The translations under genes were made by a program, and so were the position numbers. A DNA stretch of 64,000 bases from Quillaja saponaria (taxonomy: Eukaryota > Streptophyta > Magnoliopsida > Fabales > Quillajaceae), in assembly GCA_029379385.1 (NCBI GenBank), contig CM055611.1, forward strand, positions 15,570,062-15,634,061. Direction: 5' to 3'. The notes beneath the pieces were generated by a model. That model was not told where the DNA came from, ran no database searches, and saw nothing but the letters and a program-made list of their open reading frames with translations. This document shows positions 23,171 to 33,480 of the stretch, piece by piece. Each line of letters opens with the position of its first letter. Positions within the stretch are counted from its first letter, which is position 1.

Positions 23171-24033
23171 ATGGAGAACAATAACTCCAACACCAACACT
23201 ACTACTACTTCATCAACCCCATTTTCTCAATTTCTATCTTCTTCTTCTCCTCCAACTCTACAACCTCAAGTAATTATTAGTCCTTATGCTGCATGCAAGA
23301 TTTTAAGGAAAAGATGTGCCAACAAATGCATTTTGGCACCATATTTTCCTCCCACTGAACCTGCCAACTTTACAATTGCTCATCGAGTTTTTGGAGCCAA
23401 CAACATCATCAACATCATCAATTTATTATTGGGGTAGAATCTGCCAAGTCACATATGGAGTGTATATACTAATCAATGACTTACACTAAATAAATAGTTT
23501 CAAAGAATTCTGACTATGAATGATTAGTAAAAGTTAATTAAAAATATTCCTCACACTTACAATTAACATTGTTCTTGTATTAATGTAATTTTCATGTCGC
23601 AGTTAAATATTTTCATTAATTAATTAATGAAATTCTAAATTTTCCACTTGCAGGAACTTTCAGAGTCGTAAAGAGCAGATGCAGTGAAAAGCATGGTTTA
23701 TGAGGCAAGTGTAAGAAAAGAGACCAGTTCATGGTTGTGTAGTTGCAATTTATGTGCTTCAAAAACAAGTCAATGAACTCTAAGTACAATTAGCCAAAGC
23801 AAAAGCAGAGGTTACCTACATGAAGATCCATCAAGCCAACCTTGTGGCACTAATTTGCAAGGAAATGACAAACTATTTCACAAGAATCATCACTACAACA
23901 ATCTCCTGAAAATTTTGTTACATGTCCTAATACCACAAGTTATGAGAGCAACCTTAATTTTACCGATGTTGATAATTATAATAACATAAGCAATACTCAT
24001 TGTGGGAGCCTCTTTGGATATGAACAAAAATGA
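23171..24033 (+). pseudogene. LOB-domain (LBD) transcription factor pseudogene, class I, LBD1/LBD11-like
   Basis: LBD proteins are plant-specific DNA-binding factors of organ boundaries and lateral organs. Exon 1 (from ATG 23171) has a Ser/Thr/Asn-rich head, then the zinc-finger-like block YAACKILRKRCANKC and APYFPPTEPANFTIAHRVFG, the family hallmark. The first Cys of CX2CX6CX3C is replaced by Tyr. Exon 1 runs into a stop at 23435 after FGANNIINIINLLLG. After an intron with acceptor CTTGCAG (about 23653), exon 2 encodes RADAVKSMVYEASVRK, then AIYVLQKQVNEL and VQLAKAKAEVTYMKIHQA, the Leu-zipper-like coiled coil of class I. Lesions are a TAA where the family has Q (ES*RADAV), an apparent 1-bp loss in the RDPVxGC block, a TAA after QKQVNEL, and a further frame change near 23868. 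The C-terminal frame ends at 24031-24033. Identity is firm; function is lost. Confidence 0.93.
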
Positions 24034-25245
24034 TAGAAACTAATTTTTAATTATCTAGAGCTTATGTAGCATAGTGGAATTTGAAGAAAAGAAAAATTCC
24101 AATGAAATTCTTTCCTAAGAAGGGATTGAAAGGGAAATTATTGAAACTAATAAATATAACTTTAGTGATTGGGACTTAATGTCTACTTAATTAGGTAGTA
24201 TTGTATGAACATAAATGGAGGGAAAGATATAACTTATGATCTAATCGCTTTGTTAAAGCTAGACAAAGTAGACATGATCTTTTTCCATCCATGTAATCTT
24301 TGCAAGATATACGAGAAAAGGAAATATATGTTTTTGATTGTTTGCTTCTATATAATCCTCAAAAGTAAATATTTGGATCACCTACTATACATATAATCAT
24401 TTGACAAAAAATTACTATTTTATGTTATGAATAAATTATCAGTCAAAGTAGCTTTTGACTAATAGCTTGGCTTTTTATTTGGTTTTGGTTTCTACCATAA
24501 CCTAACTTCTTATTTCTAGCTATCTATAAAAATGTCTAAAAACCAAGCAAAAAATTAGCAAAAAATAAATATCAGATTTTCTAAAAATTAATATCAAGAA
24601 GGAAAAAAAACATTGGAGTAGAGTTTATAACTAAAAATAACTAGAACAGTTAAATGCTTAAATATTGTGTTTAGACTTAGCTGAGAAAGTAAGGACAAAT
24701 GAAATATTTACATAATGGGTTCTTTTCGATTTATAAAAAAAATCTAAAGATGAAATACGTGGTAATGAGAATTGAAGTAATAAAAGTCTTTTCAATTTGA
24801 AGTCAAAAAATTACTCTTTGAAATAATATTATTAGTACAAAACAATTATCTTTTACCAATTAGCATATAAAAATTTTAATTGATGTTAGATAATTGTCTC
24901 CATATTTGAATTTTGACTAATTCTTTTACTAAATTTGAAATTGGTTTTTTCTATAATGTGATAAGAAATTCCTAACAATTATTAATACAATATTATTCTC
25001 ATATATATTTTAAATGAAATATTGCAAATAATTATAATTCAAATTAACATGAAACATAAATTTTCACATAATTTATAAATATTCAAACAAACAAATTATT
25101 TAATGTTAAAAATAAAACATAATCATGAAATGTAATTGCCATCATAAGAACTTGAAAGATAGTCAATAGATACATCTTTTTCATTTGGTTAACTTATCTC
25201 TTTTCCTCATGTTTAAATAACAATCTTCAAAGTTAAGGCATCTGA
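24034..25245. other. Intergenic stretch between the LBD pseudogene and WOX-B, nothing recognised
   Basis: AT-rich sequence without domain signatures or transposon ends. A 63-codon open frame at 24205 has no recognisable motif. Confidence 0.6.
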
Positions 25246-25975
25246 CTAAAACTGATCGAATGGCTCCAATTGATAACGATGGTAATAGGCAAGTAGAAGT
25301 TTCTCATTCATGCAACAGTTGAAAAGGTCTTCAATATGCTTTGGAAATAATTGAAGAGTTTCCATTGTTGACATAGTTGGCATTTTCACAGGATAAGATG
25401 CCCAAATAAGACCTGAAAAACATTGCTTAACATTGTCACATGTATAAATATTTTTAAAATATCATAAATATTTTAAATTTTCACATATATCTAAAGTAAT
25501 ATTTAGTTAAAAATTGTTCACAACGATGAACCATTTACTTGGAAAGAAGTTGAAAGACTTATTCAAAGAATTCTTCATGTCTCCCTCAAATCGATCATTA
25601 TATTTGTTATTATTTGGATCTTGGTGCTTCAGCACAATAGGAATTTCATAAAAATTATTCATTTCCTTTTCCTTTCCTTGACACCTATGGTTTTGAAACC
25701 AATAATAAACATTTTTTGCATCAACCTCACTTTTGAAACCAATAATAAACATTTTTTGCTTTAACCTCACCAAAACGACTTAACATATTACATATTGAAT
25801 AAATTTCACCAATGCTTGGACTTCTAACTCCAAAACCAAGAAGATCATTTAAAATTACTAATTGATCTTTTGTAGGACACCACCTTCTACGACCATCAGA
25901 CTCCAAAGGTTTTTCTTTTATAATACTCCCCTTTCCATCATTTAATGTAAGTTGTTCTTGCTGTTGAAATCCTAT
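25246..25975 (-). pseudogene. WUSCHEL-related homeobox gene, copy B, with 40-bp duplication in helix 3
   Basis: Exon 1 (to donor A|GTAAATGG, last base 25539) encodes a short head (QQQEQLTLNDGKGS), then RRRWCPTKDQLVILNDLL, RSPSIGEIYSICNMLSRFGE and helix 3 KNVYYWFQNHRCQGKEKE. Exon 2 (25412 to 25246; acceptor TTTTTCAG) encodes SLIWASYPVKMPTMS, the WUS-box TLQLFPKH (25336-25359) and ends LEPFDQF. The donor and acceptor phases match exactly. The 40-bp segment 25691-25730 is repeated at 25731-25770 with two mismatches. It duplicates the KNVYYWFQ coding sequence and, because 40 is not a multiple of three, creates a TGA right after the first WFQK. No ATG precedes the head in frame: the position matching copy A's ATG is ATA (25973-25975). 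As in copy A, an AG lies just before CAAGA, so a separate upstream exon is possible. The WUS-box region aligns with copy A, so the two are paralogues. Confidence 0.88.
25691..25770 (-). repeat. 40-bp tandem duplication inside WOX-B homeodomain
   Basis: Two adjacent 40-bp units, 25691-25730 and 25731-25770, differ at two positions. Each encodes the core of recognition helix 3. Removing one unit would restore the frame, so this is the only frame-breaking lesion seen in the visible exons. Confidence 0.97.
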
Positions 25976-26518
25976 AATACCTTTGTCAAGGAACACAAAA
26001 TATAGAATAAAAATAAAATAAACTAAAGCAATAGCGAAATGAAAGATATATGACCAATATTAAATAGCGTCCAATAGATACAATGACAAATAATGATTTC
26101 GACAGTGATTTAACGTAAAACTACATTTAAAGTTTTTCAACATGAAAGTTGTTTACAAATAGTATAAGCTTTACTATCATACATAAAGCACGTGATAACC
26201 AACATAAAGTAATGTATTGTCATATCATAATAATAATAATTCATAGTCACTGTATCCCCAATATTTATGTCTTTCGTGCTTTGTAATGAAATAATAATAA
26301 TTTAATTCTTCTAATCCATATTCTATATTACCTTATAAATCAATAGCATTTCCAAATAAATTGCAGCATATTAATATGGTATATATATTTTAATAAGCAA
26401 ATACCATTTAGATATGTTTGTTTTTTTATTTATGTAGAATTAGAATTATAAATTATAGAAAGTCAAATAGTTTTCCCCTAAAAACTACACTTGATCAGCA
26501 GACCCTTGCCACTACAAC

Positions 26519-26826
26519 TATGTCTTCCCATATTGCAAATGCACATTTGAGCAAACCAACCAATAATACAGGATCTAGCACATATGGTCCTAAGAGCCAC
26601 TTTACTCATCAATCCAACATAGCATCAACTATAAAAAATCGAGCAGATCCACCCACCAAAAATGATGTTGTTGATGAGCTCAATGTCATTCCTATTTCTA
26701 ATTATTAGTCACCCTTACATGATAAAATTGAGGTTGTGCTGCCAGATTGGTCAAGTGATAACCCTCCATCAACAGAAGCTATTGATGCTCATATTATTAA
26801 AGTTCTTTATGGGCCTAATACATAAA
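26519..26826 (+). pseudogene. Unrecognised coding-like fragment with two in-frame stops
   Basis: From ATG 26519 one frame reads MSSHIANAHLSKPTNNTGSS, later DPPTKNDVVDELNVIPISNY, a TAG, then DKIEVVLPDWSSDNPPSTEA, AHIIKVLYGPN, a TAA and a possible donor AAAG|GTAAAG. The composition looks like protein, with balanced residues and no low complexity, and both stops could be C-to-T changes of Gln codons. I do not recognise the family. It could be a decayed gene exon or an unrecognised retroelement gag piece. Confidence 0.35.
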
Positions 26827-26829
26827 GGT

Positions 26830-28140
26830 AAAGTGCATGTTTTTTAACTATTATTTCAAAACTATACTTAGTCTATGTTGTCGCTTTACTAATTATCTCA
26901 TTTTGTAAATCATCTTAAATCAAACACTGGATTGCAATGACCACCAAATTACTAGATATTTTTATATGATTACTATTCAAAGTACTAACTCCTGAGAACA
27001 TACTTAAGTATCTTGATTATAAAAAATAATTTAAGTAAATACATACATGCATGTTACACATGAAGTTCTCCATTTATGATGAAAATGATTTTAAAATATA
27101 TTTTCTCACAATTATTTTAGTTTGATCCCTACGGTTTTTTATGTGGATATCATGTTAGATAGAAAGACTACATCTAACTTTTAAGTATATTAAAATAGTC
27201 ATTGTGGTCTTGTGGTTAACACTGACAAAATTTTAGATTATAGTAGATTTTAGACTTGGTGAAGAAAACTCCTACCTTCTTAATGTCTCTATAAGAAGTT
27301 ATATGAATGCTTTTAAAGAATTATAATTTTAACAGGGAGACAATGAAAGGACATTACAGATATCAATCTTAAAAGAATATCTTTCCCTTTACAAATAGTT
27401 TGAAAAAATGTCTTAAAACATTATCTTTCCCCTTTCACATAGTTCGAAAAAGTTGAAAATCCTTATGTTCTTTTAATTGCTTCTGTTTCAAAATTACTGG
27501 CAATTATTGATATTATTTAGAAGGGAATCAAGTAATATCTTACTGCAACTTGTATAGGGTCTCTTTTTTACAACTACTAGATTCCCGTCATATTTCAATT
27601 ATCTGCAATAGACTTTGCTTCTGTCATATTTTTACTTTTAAAGTTGAACATGCTATCTGATATTACATAATAAGTAAGTAATACTTATAAGATATTATTA
27701 TGATTTTCTAATTTATTTATTATATGACGAATTTTAAGTAAACTATTACACAAATATGTAACATCTAAATTTTATTAACCAATAAATTCTATATTAAATT
27801 GTTCATCTGTAATTTTATTTATTACATCATAATATTAAGAAATAAATAAGTTATTTAATATTTACAATAGTATCACTATATATCAAAAAATAATAATTAA
27901 AAATGTAAAGAGGTTTTTATAACAAATTTTTTGTCAAAATAATATAATATCATATATATTTATATATATGTGTTAATCTGGTTTGTAAAGTTGGATACTG
28001 TGTGCATACGTACGCGGTGGTCCAACTAGTGTTATCAAAAGTCAACTTCAATATTAATTTAATATTGTAGCTATCAGGAATCATTTTAATTTAGGATGAA
28101 CAATTTTTTGGAGATTTTAAGTTCTTAATGTAGGCAAGTT
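26830..28140. other. AT-rich intergenic stretch, nothing recognised
   Basis: No coding signature, terminal repeat or tandem array was seen in this interval. Confidence 0.6.
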
Positions 28141-28145
28141 GTCAC

Positions 28146-28320
28146 TATAGGTGCAAACGGTCCGAGCTCGAGCCGAGCTTTGACAAAGCTCAGCTCGACT
28201 CATCAATTTTCAATAGAGTTCAAGCTTGGCTCATGTTCATTAAAAGCTCGCAAGCCTAGGCTCATTAAAGGATCACGAGCCTAAATCTTAGGTTAGACTT
28301 GGCTCATTAAGAGATCGTAT
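28146..28320. repeat. Dispersed plant repeat fragment rich in GAGCTCGAGCCGAGC
   Basis: This GC-richer island in AT-rich DNA starts GGTGCAAACGGTCCGAGCTC and continues with repeated AGCTCGGCTC-like words (CAAAGCTCAGCTCGACTC, AAAAGCTCGCAAGCC). Such GAGCCGAGCTCGAGC-type sequences are a common dispersed repeat in plant genomes. A decayed relative lies at about 45590-45690. I cannot assign it to an element class from this fragment. Confidence 0.55.
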
Positions 28321-28449
28321 CTATTTTTTTCCTTTTCTAATTTAAAATTATTTTCAAATATAATATATTGATACTATGTACGATACAACTGGTTTGATGA
28401 ATATATTGAGTTTATAGCCGCAATCAAATTCAATTATATATTTCCCAAG

Positions 28450-30706
28450 GTTTCTGTCACACCCTCAAATGAAGGTATGACTGGCCAGAGGTATGGATGT
28501 TCATACCCCTGTAACCCTGGATATGCAAATAAACAGACACAAAACAATTTATAGAAATTTTGGCAGAGTTTCACTATAGGGTAGAACATGCCCATAATGA
28601 AAGCAAATAACCTGTACACAAGTCGATAGTAGTATACAACATCAAAATACACAAAGGGCTCCGGCCCAACAATAATGCTTAATACATTATAATAATCATC
28701 ATTTTGAAAACATATTACAATCATGCATGACACCCTATATGACTGTGAGTATTGTCCTTTATGCTCCATGTGTGCGAATTCAGAGATATACCTTGGCGCT
28801 ACAAAGTCGGCAGGTGGGCCTATGCAGCGATCAACTGCTATCTCCTGAAAACTAAAAAAAATACCACAAAAGAAAGGGTGAGTCACCATGACTCAGTGAG
28901 TAACTCATATACCCTATGGGTACCAGCATCATACAACATAAAAATTGTAAGGTACAACTCCTATTCAAATTTATTAATACACGTACGTGATTACTATAAT
29001 CATATAATCATATAATCATAGTTCACTTAATTTACAATCCCAAAACAGCAACCAGATTATACAAATCAATCAACTAAACAAATAAAAGGCCAACGAGTAA
29101 CCTAGCCCCGCACACCAATATCACCCACTGCTAGGCATTTACACGGCCGCACACCAAATTTATCTCTGTACACAAATCCATCCCACCGGGGCTGAGCACT
29201 CCAAAAGTTTTTAAAATCATTGTCAGAAATAAATTTTTTATTTTTTCCAGCCCTTATCAAACACAATCAATGTCAATCACACATCATTCAATCAAATTGC
29301 TGAAATCACTCATTTGCTTAGATTTTAGTATAACTCATATAATTTAAGTATACACGTAATGGCACACAAAATCTAATATCCATAAAGCACATGATTCACT
29401 CACTTGTTCACGAATGAGACTCGTCAATTTGCCTGATATGTGACGGTGCCGGAATATCCTCGACACGCTCTAGAGCTGTAAGTCATAAATCAATAAATCA
29501 CTAATAATCACTTCTAAGTTAATTTAACTATTTCATAACTATACATAACTATGTCTAATATATATAACAATAGTAATTAACCCGTTATATTTACCGAATT
29601 AACCTTTATAATTTAACATTACCCTATACATATGAATCCTTATATATATGAATATATATAATTTCAATTTAACTAAGTATATTATCGAATAACTTAGGGT
29701 GAGTTGCTTGCCCAATTGTGTATGTAAATATATATATATATATACCTATTACTTGTTTAACATTAATCTCCTTATAAATCCATATTCCATTCATAATTCA
29801 ATTAATAATGTCTAACTTTTCGTTATACCTATATTTTCACCGTACGTACAAATTATTATTTTATTTTATTTTTTTCACTAACACTATAAAATTACCTAAC
29901 ATAATCACTTATCAATTAGATACACAAACAATTAATTTGTGCCTGAACCAAAAATTCCTTTGCTGTCTTGATTCTATTATACTCCTTAATACCACCTCCC
30001 ACCATTACCCCGTTACTTCTTCACTTTTATAACTTCCCCAACAAAATTTTAATACGGTTTCTCCTCCTACTGCTATTGCCGCCTACAATTTCTTCACCAC
30101 TTACCAAAATTTCATGGCTGTTGCAAGGTCTTCCGGTGGCCGTGATGTGTAGCCACTCCGCCAACACGTTGCAACTGTTCCGGCCTGCCTAACTGATGCA
30201 GAGCTGTTTCCAGTCCCAGTTGCCGAAGCTGTGCCCGTGGTCCACCAACTTCCAGCAGCACCTGCAACTTGATGGCAGCAACGCTACCTGAATTTCCTCT
30301 CCTTTCCAAGTCCCTCACACCCGAGTACAACCAGAAGTGTACTACCTGTCAGTCTTAACAAACCCCAGTCAATATACAGCAAAAACGGGAGATACACGGC
30401 TCAAAACAGAGGAGGAATACGGCCAAAACAGGGGAGGAACTATGGTTAACTTGGCGGCAGTCTTCAGCTGGGCGTGAAGGAAGAAAATTGTTTAGGCTAA
30501 ATTGTTGAATTTGCGTGTAATTTGGAGACTCCTCAATACTGGCAGCAAGCAAATAATTATCACCCTGCAGAGTCGGTGAAGGAAGGATGGAGAAGAGGAG
30601 GTCGGTTCTACAAGGGTGACTATGATTATTATATATATATATATATAAGTATCACTATCACATTATAATGTATGATTATTATTATTTAATTTCCATATTA
30701 TCCTAC

Positions 30707-30748
<42 letters not shown>

Positions 30749-30831
30749 TAATCTTTAATCTCAAGGATATTAAAACTAGCTTTAAATTTTCTTTTTAATT
30801 ACCCATAAGATCCTAGGGTTATCACAGTTTC
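28450..30831 (-). mobile_element. Solo LTR of the large-LTR family, with GTTTC target duplication
   Basis: The repeat spans 28455-30826. On the plus strand it starts TGTCACACCCTCAAATGAAGG and ends CCTAGGGTTATCACA. GTTTC flanks it at 28450-28454 and 30827-30831, a perfect 5-bp target duplication. On the minus strand the LTR reads TGTGATAACCCTAGG to GGGTGTGACA, matching the plus-strand copy at 14421. Conserved blocks include GTATGACTGGCC, GTGAGTCACCATGACTCAG, GGGTACCAGCATCA, GGCCAACGAGTAACCTAGCC and CATCCCACCGGGGCTGAGCA. A TA microsatellite lies at 30712-30745. Short Leu/Pro-rich open frames near 29970-30330 are probably chance. Confidence 0.92.
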
Positions 30832-32216
30832 TACAAAAAATTCTTGTTCAAATGAGCTTCTTAATTGTGTTATACACTCAGTTGTACCTTTCATATTAAT
30901 TTTCAACTTCTTCTATATCTTTTGGGTTTATGAAGTCATATCAAAAATATTTTTCACAATCTTTAGGCATTTGTGAGCATGCATATGGTTGGTGAGTAGG
31001 ATCTACTTTGTTTAAACACTTATTTTGAGAGAATATTAATTTTGTCTAGTTAAGGAATATAGGAATATTCTCATGATTATCCAGGAAAAAAGAAAAAGAA
31101 AGCCATTTAAGCACTGAAATTTTAACTTTTGATTACTTTGTTTTGATCTTATGCTTTGTGATAAGGATCTGTCTTGATTTCATTATCTTCCCAAACCTCT
31201 TAATAATATGCATACATAACTGAGAACAAATAGCTGAAGAATGATGGATTTAGTTCTTTCTCTCTTGACACACGTTTAGTTGATTTTGCTATCAAACGTA
31301 GTTTCTGGTAAAAGAACTCTTCCACCATGGAAGAATGAAGGATTTGGTTTCTTGTTTATTATGATATTACCAAATAGTTTTCACCGAAGAAAATTTATGA
31401 ACTTTCTATTTATAACTGTCACCGGTTACTCCTCACATATTAGGTTCTTATTCATTTTTACTTTCTGAATCCGTAACACTTGAAACTTATCTAATACCAT
31501 ATGTACACAGACATAAATTAAATAAGGCCAATAGTTTCTCCTAATAACCATCTAGCATAAATAGCCAAATTTAAATTACAGGAAATTTTAATCCAATTCC
31601 CTTGAAAACAAAGTATGTCTCTTAGAAACACTACACTTAATACTTTTATCACGATACTCCACCATGCTTCCACTGCGCCACTATGATAATTAAATACCTA
31701 AACCCCAATCCATGCTTAGAATCATATCATATTCCAATTTAATTCAACATTTAAAAAGATTTTATGACTCTCGGACTTAACTTTTCATTCTACATCAAAA
31801 CACACTTAAGTTTACTACAGAAAGTATAGTGAAATGTTGTATATTTCTCTGTATTAGAAGGGCATGTATTGAGGCTACTATTGCTAAACTAAGATTTCAA
31901 CTAAGTATCCCGTACTCTTTTAAAACCTTAATTTCTTGTCACAAACACTTCAGGATTAATAAACTCATAGTTGAAATCACTATTCTATTATCTCACATGA
32001 CTTACAACATAACTACTATGTCTAATCTTGTTTTAAACAAACTCAAACAAATCCTGTGCACACTTATTGTATAAGGCCAAGGATAACATGTCAAAGAATC
32101 ACAACTTGAAGTTTTAATATGAATTAGAATGTATCACTAAGTCTACATATGTCCCGGGTAACGTACGCAAACAAGGCAACAATGTCTCACATTTCAAGTT
32201 GCACCTCTAAACCCAA
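30832..32216 (-). other. Probable internal remnant of a large-LTR element (left of a primer-binding site)
   Basis: The interval lies between a solo LTR and the primer-binding site of another family member on the minus strand, so at least its right part should be retroelement leader sequence. I found no gag or pol motifs and no polypurine tract beside 30826. Where the internal sequence ends and host DNA begins is unclear. Confidence 0.4.
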
Positions 32217-32228
32217 GCTCTGATATCA
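32217..32228 (-). other. Primer-binding site of LTR element
   Basis: On the minus strand these 12 bases read TGATATCAGAGC, one mismatch from the initiator-Met tRNA primer site TGGTATCAGAGC. They lie three bases inside the LTR edge at 32232. This fixes the orientation of the whole LTR family: 5' LTR to the right, transcription on the minus strand. Confidence 0.8.
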
Positions 32229-32231
32229 ACT

Positions 32232-33480
32232 TGTCACACCCCTTACAGAGGTATGACTGGTTGAAGGATTGGGTAACTAACCTCCCGTAATCTTGACTTC
32301 AAAACAAAGAAACAAATACAATTCTTGACTAAACCAATGTATAAAAGTAAATTATAGAAAACACAAGTTAACTATAAATATTTATTTACTGAAATATTTA
32401 ACAATATACTAAAAATTTTGGCAAAGGTTCCCTGTAATATAAGATATGTCCAAAATACAAACATATAAATTCCTAGTTACATTCAACCATGTAACACTAA
32501 AGACAATGTAACCTAGGAGCTCTGCTTCATTAATATCATAAATAGTAACAAATTAACTTTTATACAAACAAATTATATTAACGCAAAACCCTAATTGTGA
32601 CAGTAAATTTTTATCCTTTGACTTCAAGCAAGTAATCTTGAATATACCTTGCCACCAAAAACTAGGCAAGCCTAATGTTAGTAGTTGATGTCTTTTGAGA
32701 TCCTGATACTAAAAAAACAACATAAGAGTGGTGAGTCCCACGGACTCAGTAAGTGGAAAAATATATCCAAATGGTACTAGCATCACTTAAGGCACAAAAG
32801 AAATAAATATAATTTCAGTATAATATAAATTCTACAGTAAATTAATTTCACATGTATGTATTTATGAAAAAGTAAAATTAATCAAATATCTTTTGTGAAA
32901 TACATTGCACAACAAAGAAGTCAAACATTCAAATCACTCAAAGCACACAAAGGGCCAATAGAGTAACTCAGCCCCGCATAATAAATATCTCTCCACCTGG
33001 CAATTTTGCTTTTATTCTCCATACATAATGCATCCCACTGGGATTGAATACTCAATTATTTTAAAACACTTATTAAAATCAGAATATCTCGGAGTATCCT
33101 AGGTACACCCAGATTCTATTTCAGAAGTAAAAATCATTTCGGAAAGAAAAAAACTTTTATTGGCCCTTATCAACTAGAAATAATTTTACACATCAAAAAT
33201 AATTTAATTAACTTAATTTAAGCACTACACATGTTTATATTATCATATAAAAATATCTATTCAAATACACATAATGATCTAGGAACCAAAATGTTGTATT
33301 TAACCACTCACTGTTTACCAATCTTACTCGTCACTCTCTCTTGCGTTAATGCGCGTCATTGGCTCAACCATAAGTTGTAAAGCTGCAAATAAATTTTTCC
33401 AGTGTTACCTAGTTTGACAATTTTATAAGTTATAATCTTTTAATTAGGAAAATCTATAAATACTAAGTTTCATGAACATA
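32232..33480 (-). mobile_element. 5' LTR of the large-LTR family, diverged, outer edge unresolved
   Basis: The inner edge is TGTCACACCCCTTACAGAGG at 32232. Family blocks follow in order: GGTATGACTGG, GTGAGTCC-ACGGACTCAGTAAGTGG, GGTACTAGCATCA, GGGCCAATAGAGTAACTCAGCC, TGGGATTGAATACTC and GTGAGT-like sequences to about 33400. It differs more from the other copies than they do from each other. I could not find its outer terminus (expected within ~2.5 kb), so the end given is the last clear similarity. Confidence 0.75.

Noticed and set aside
25725..25735. GTGAGG in the WOX-B duplication as a new splice donor that could rescue the frame
   Set aside because: Any intron confined to the duplicated unit would be at most ~40 bp, too short for plant splicing.
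28434..28889. 151-codon open frame on the minus strand
   Set aside because: It coincides with the LTR of the 28455 solo element and has no protein signature.
30112..30330. 72-codon frame on the minus strand (GVRDLERRGNSGS...)
   Set aside because: Inside the same solo LTR; the richer base composition of that segment explains the open frame.
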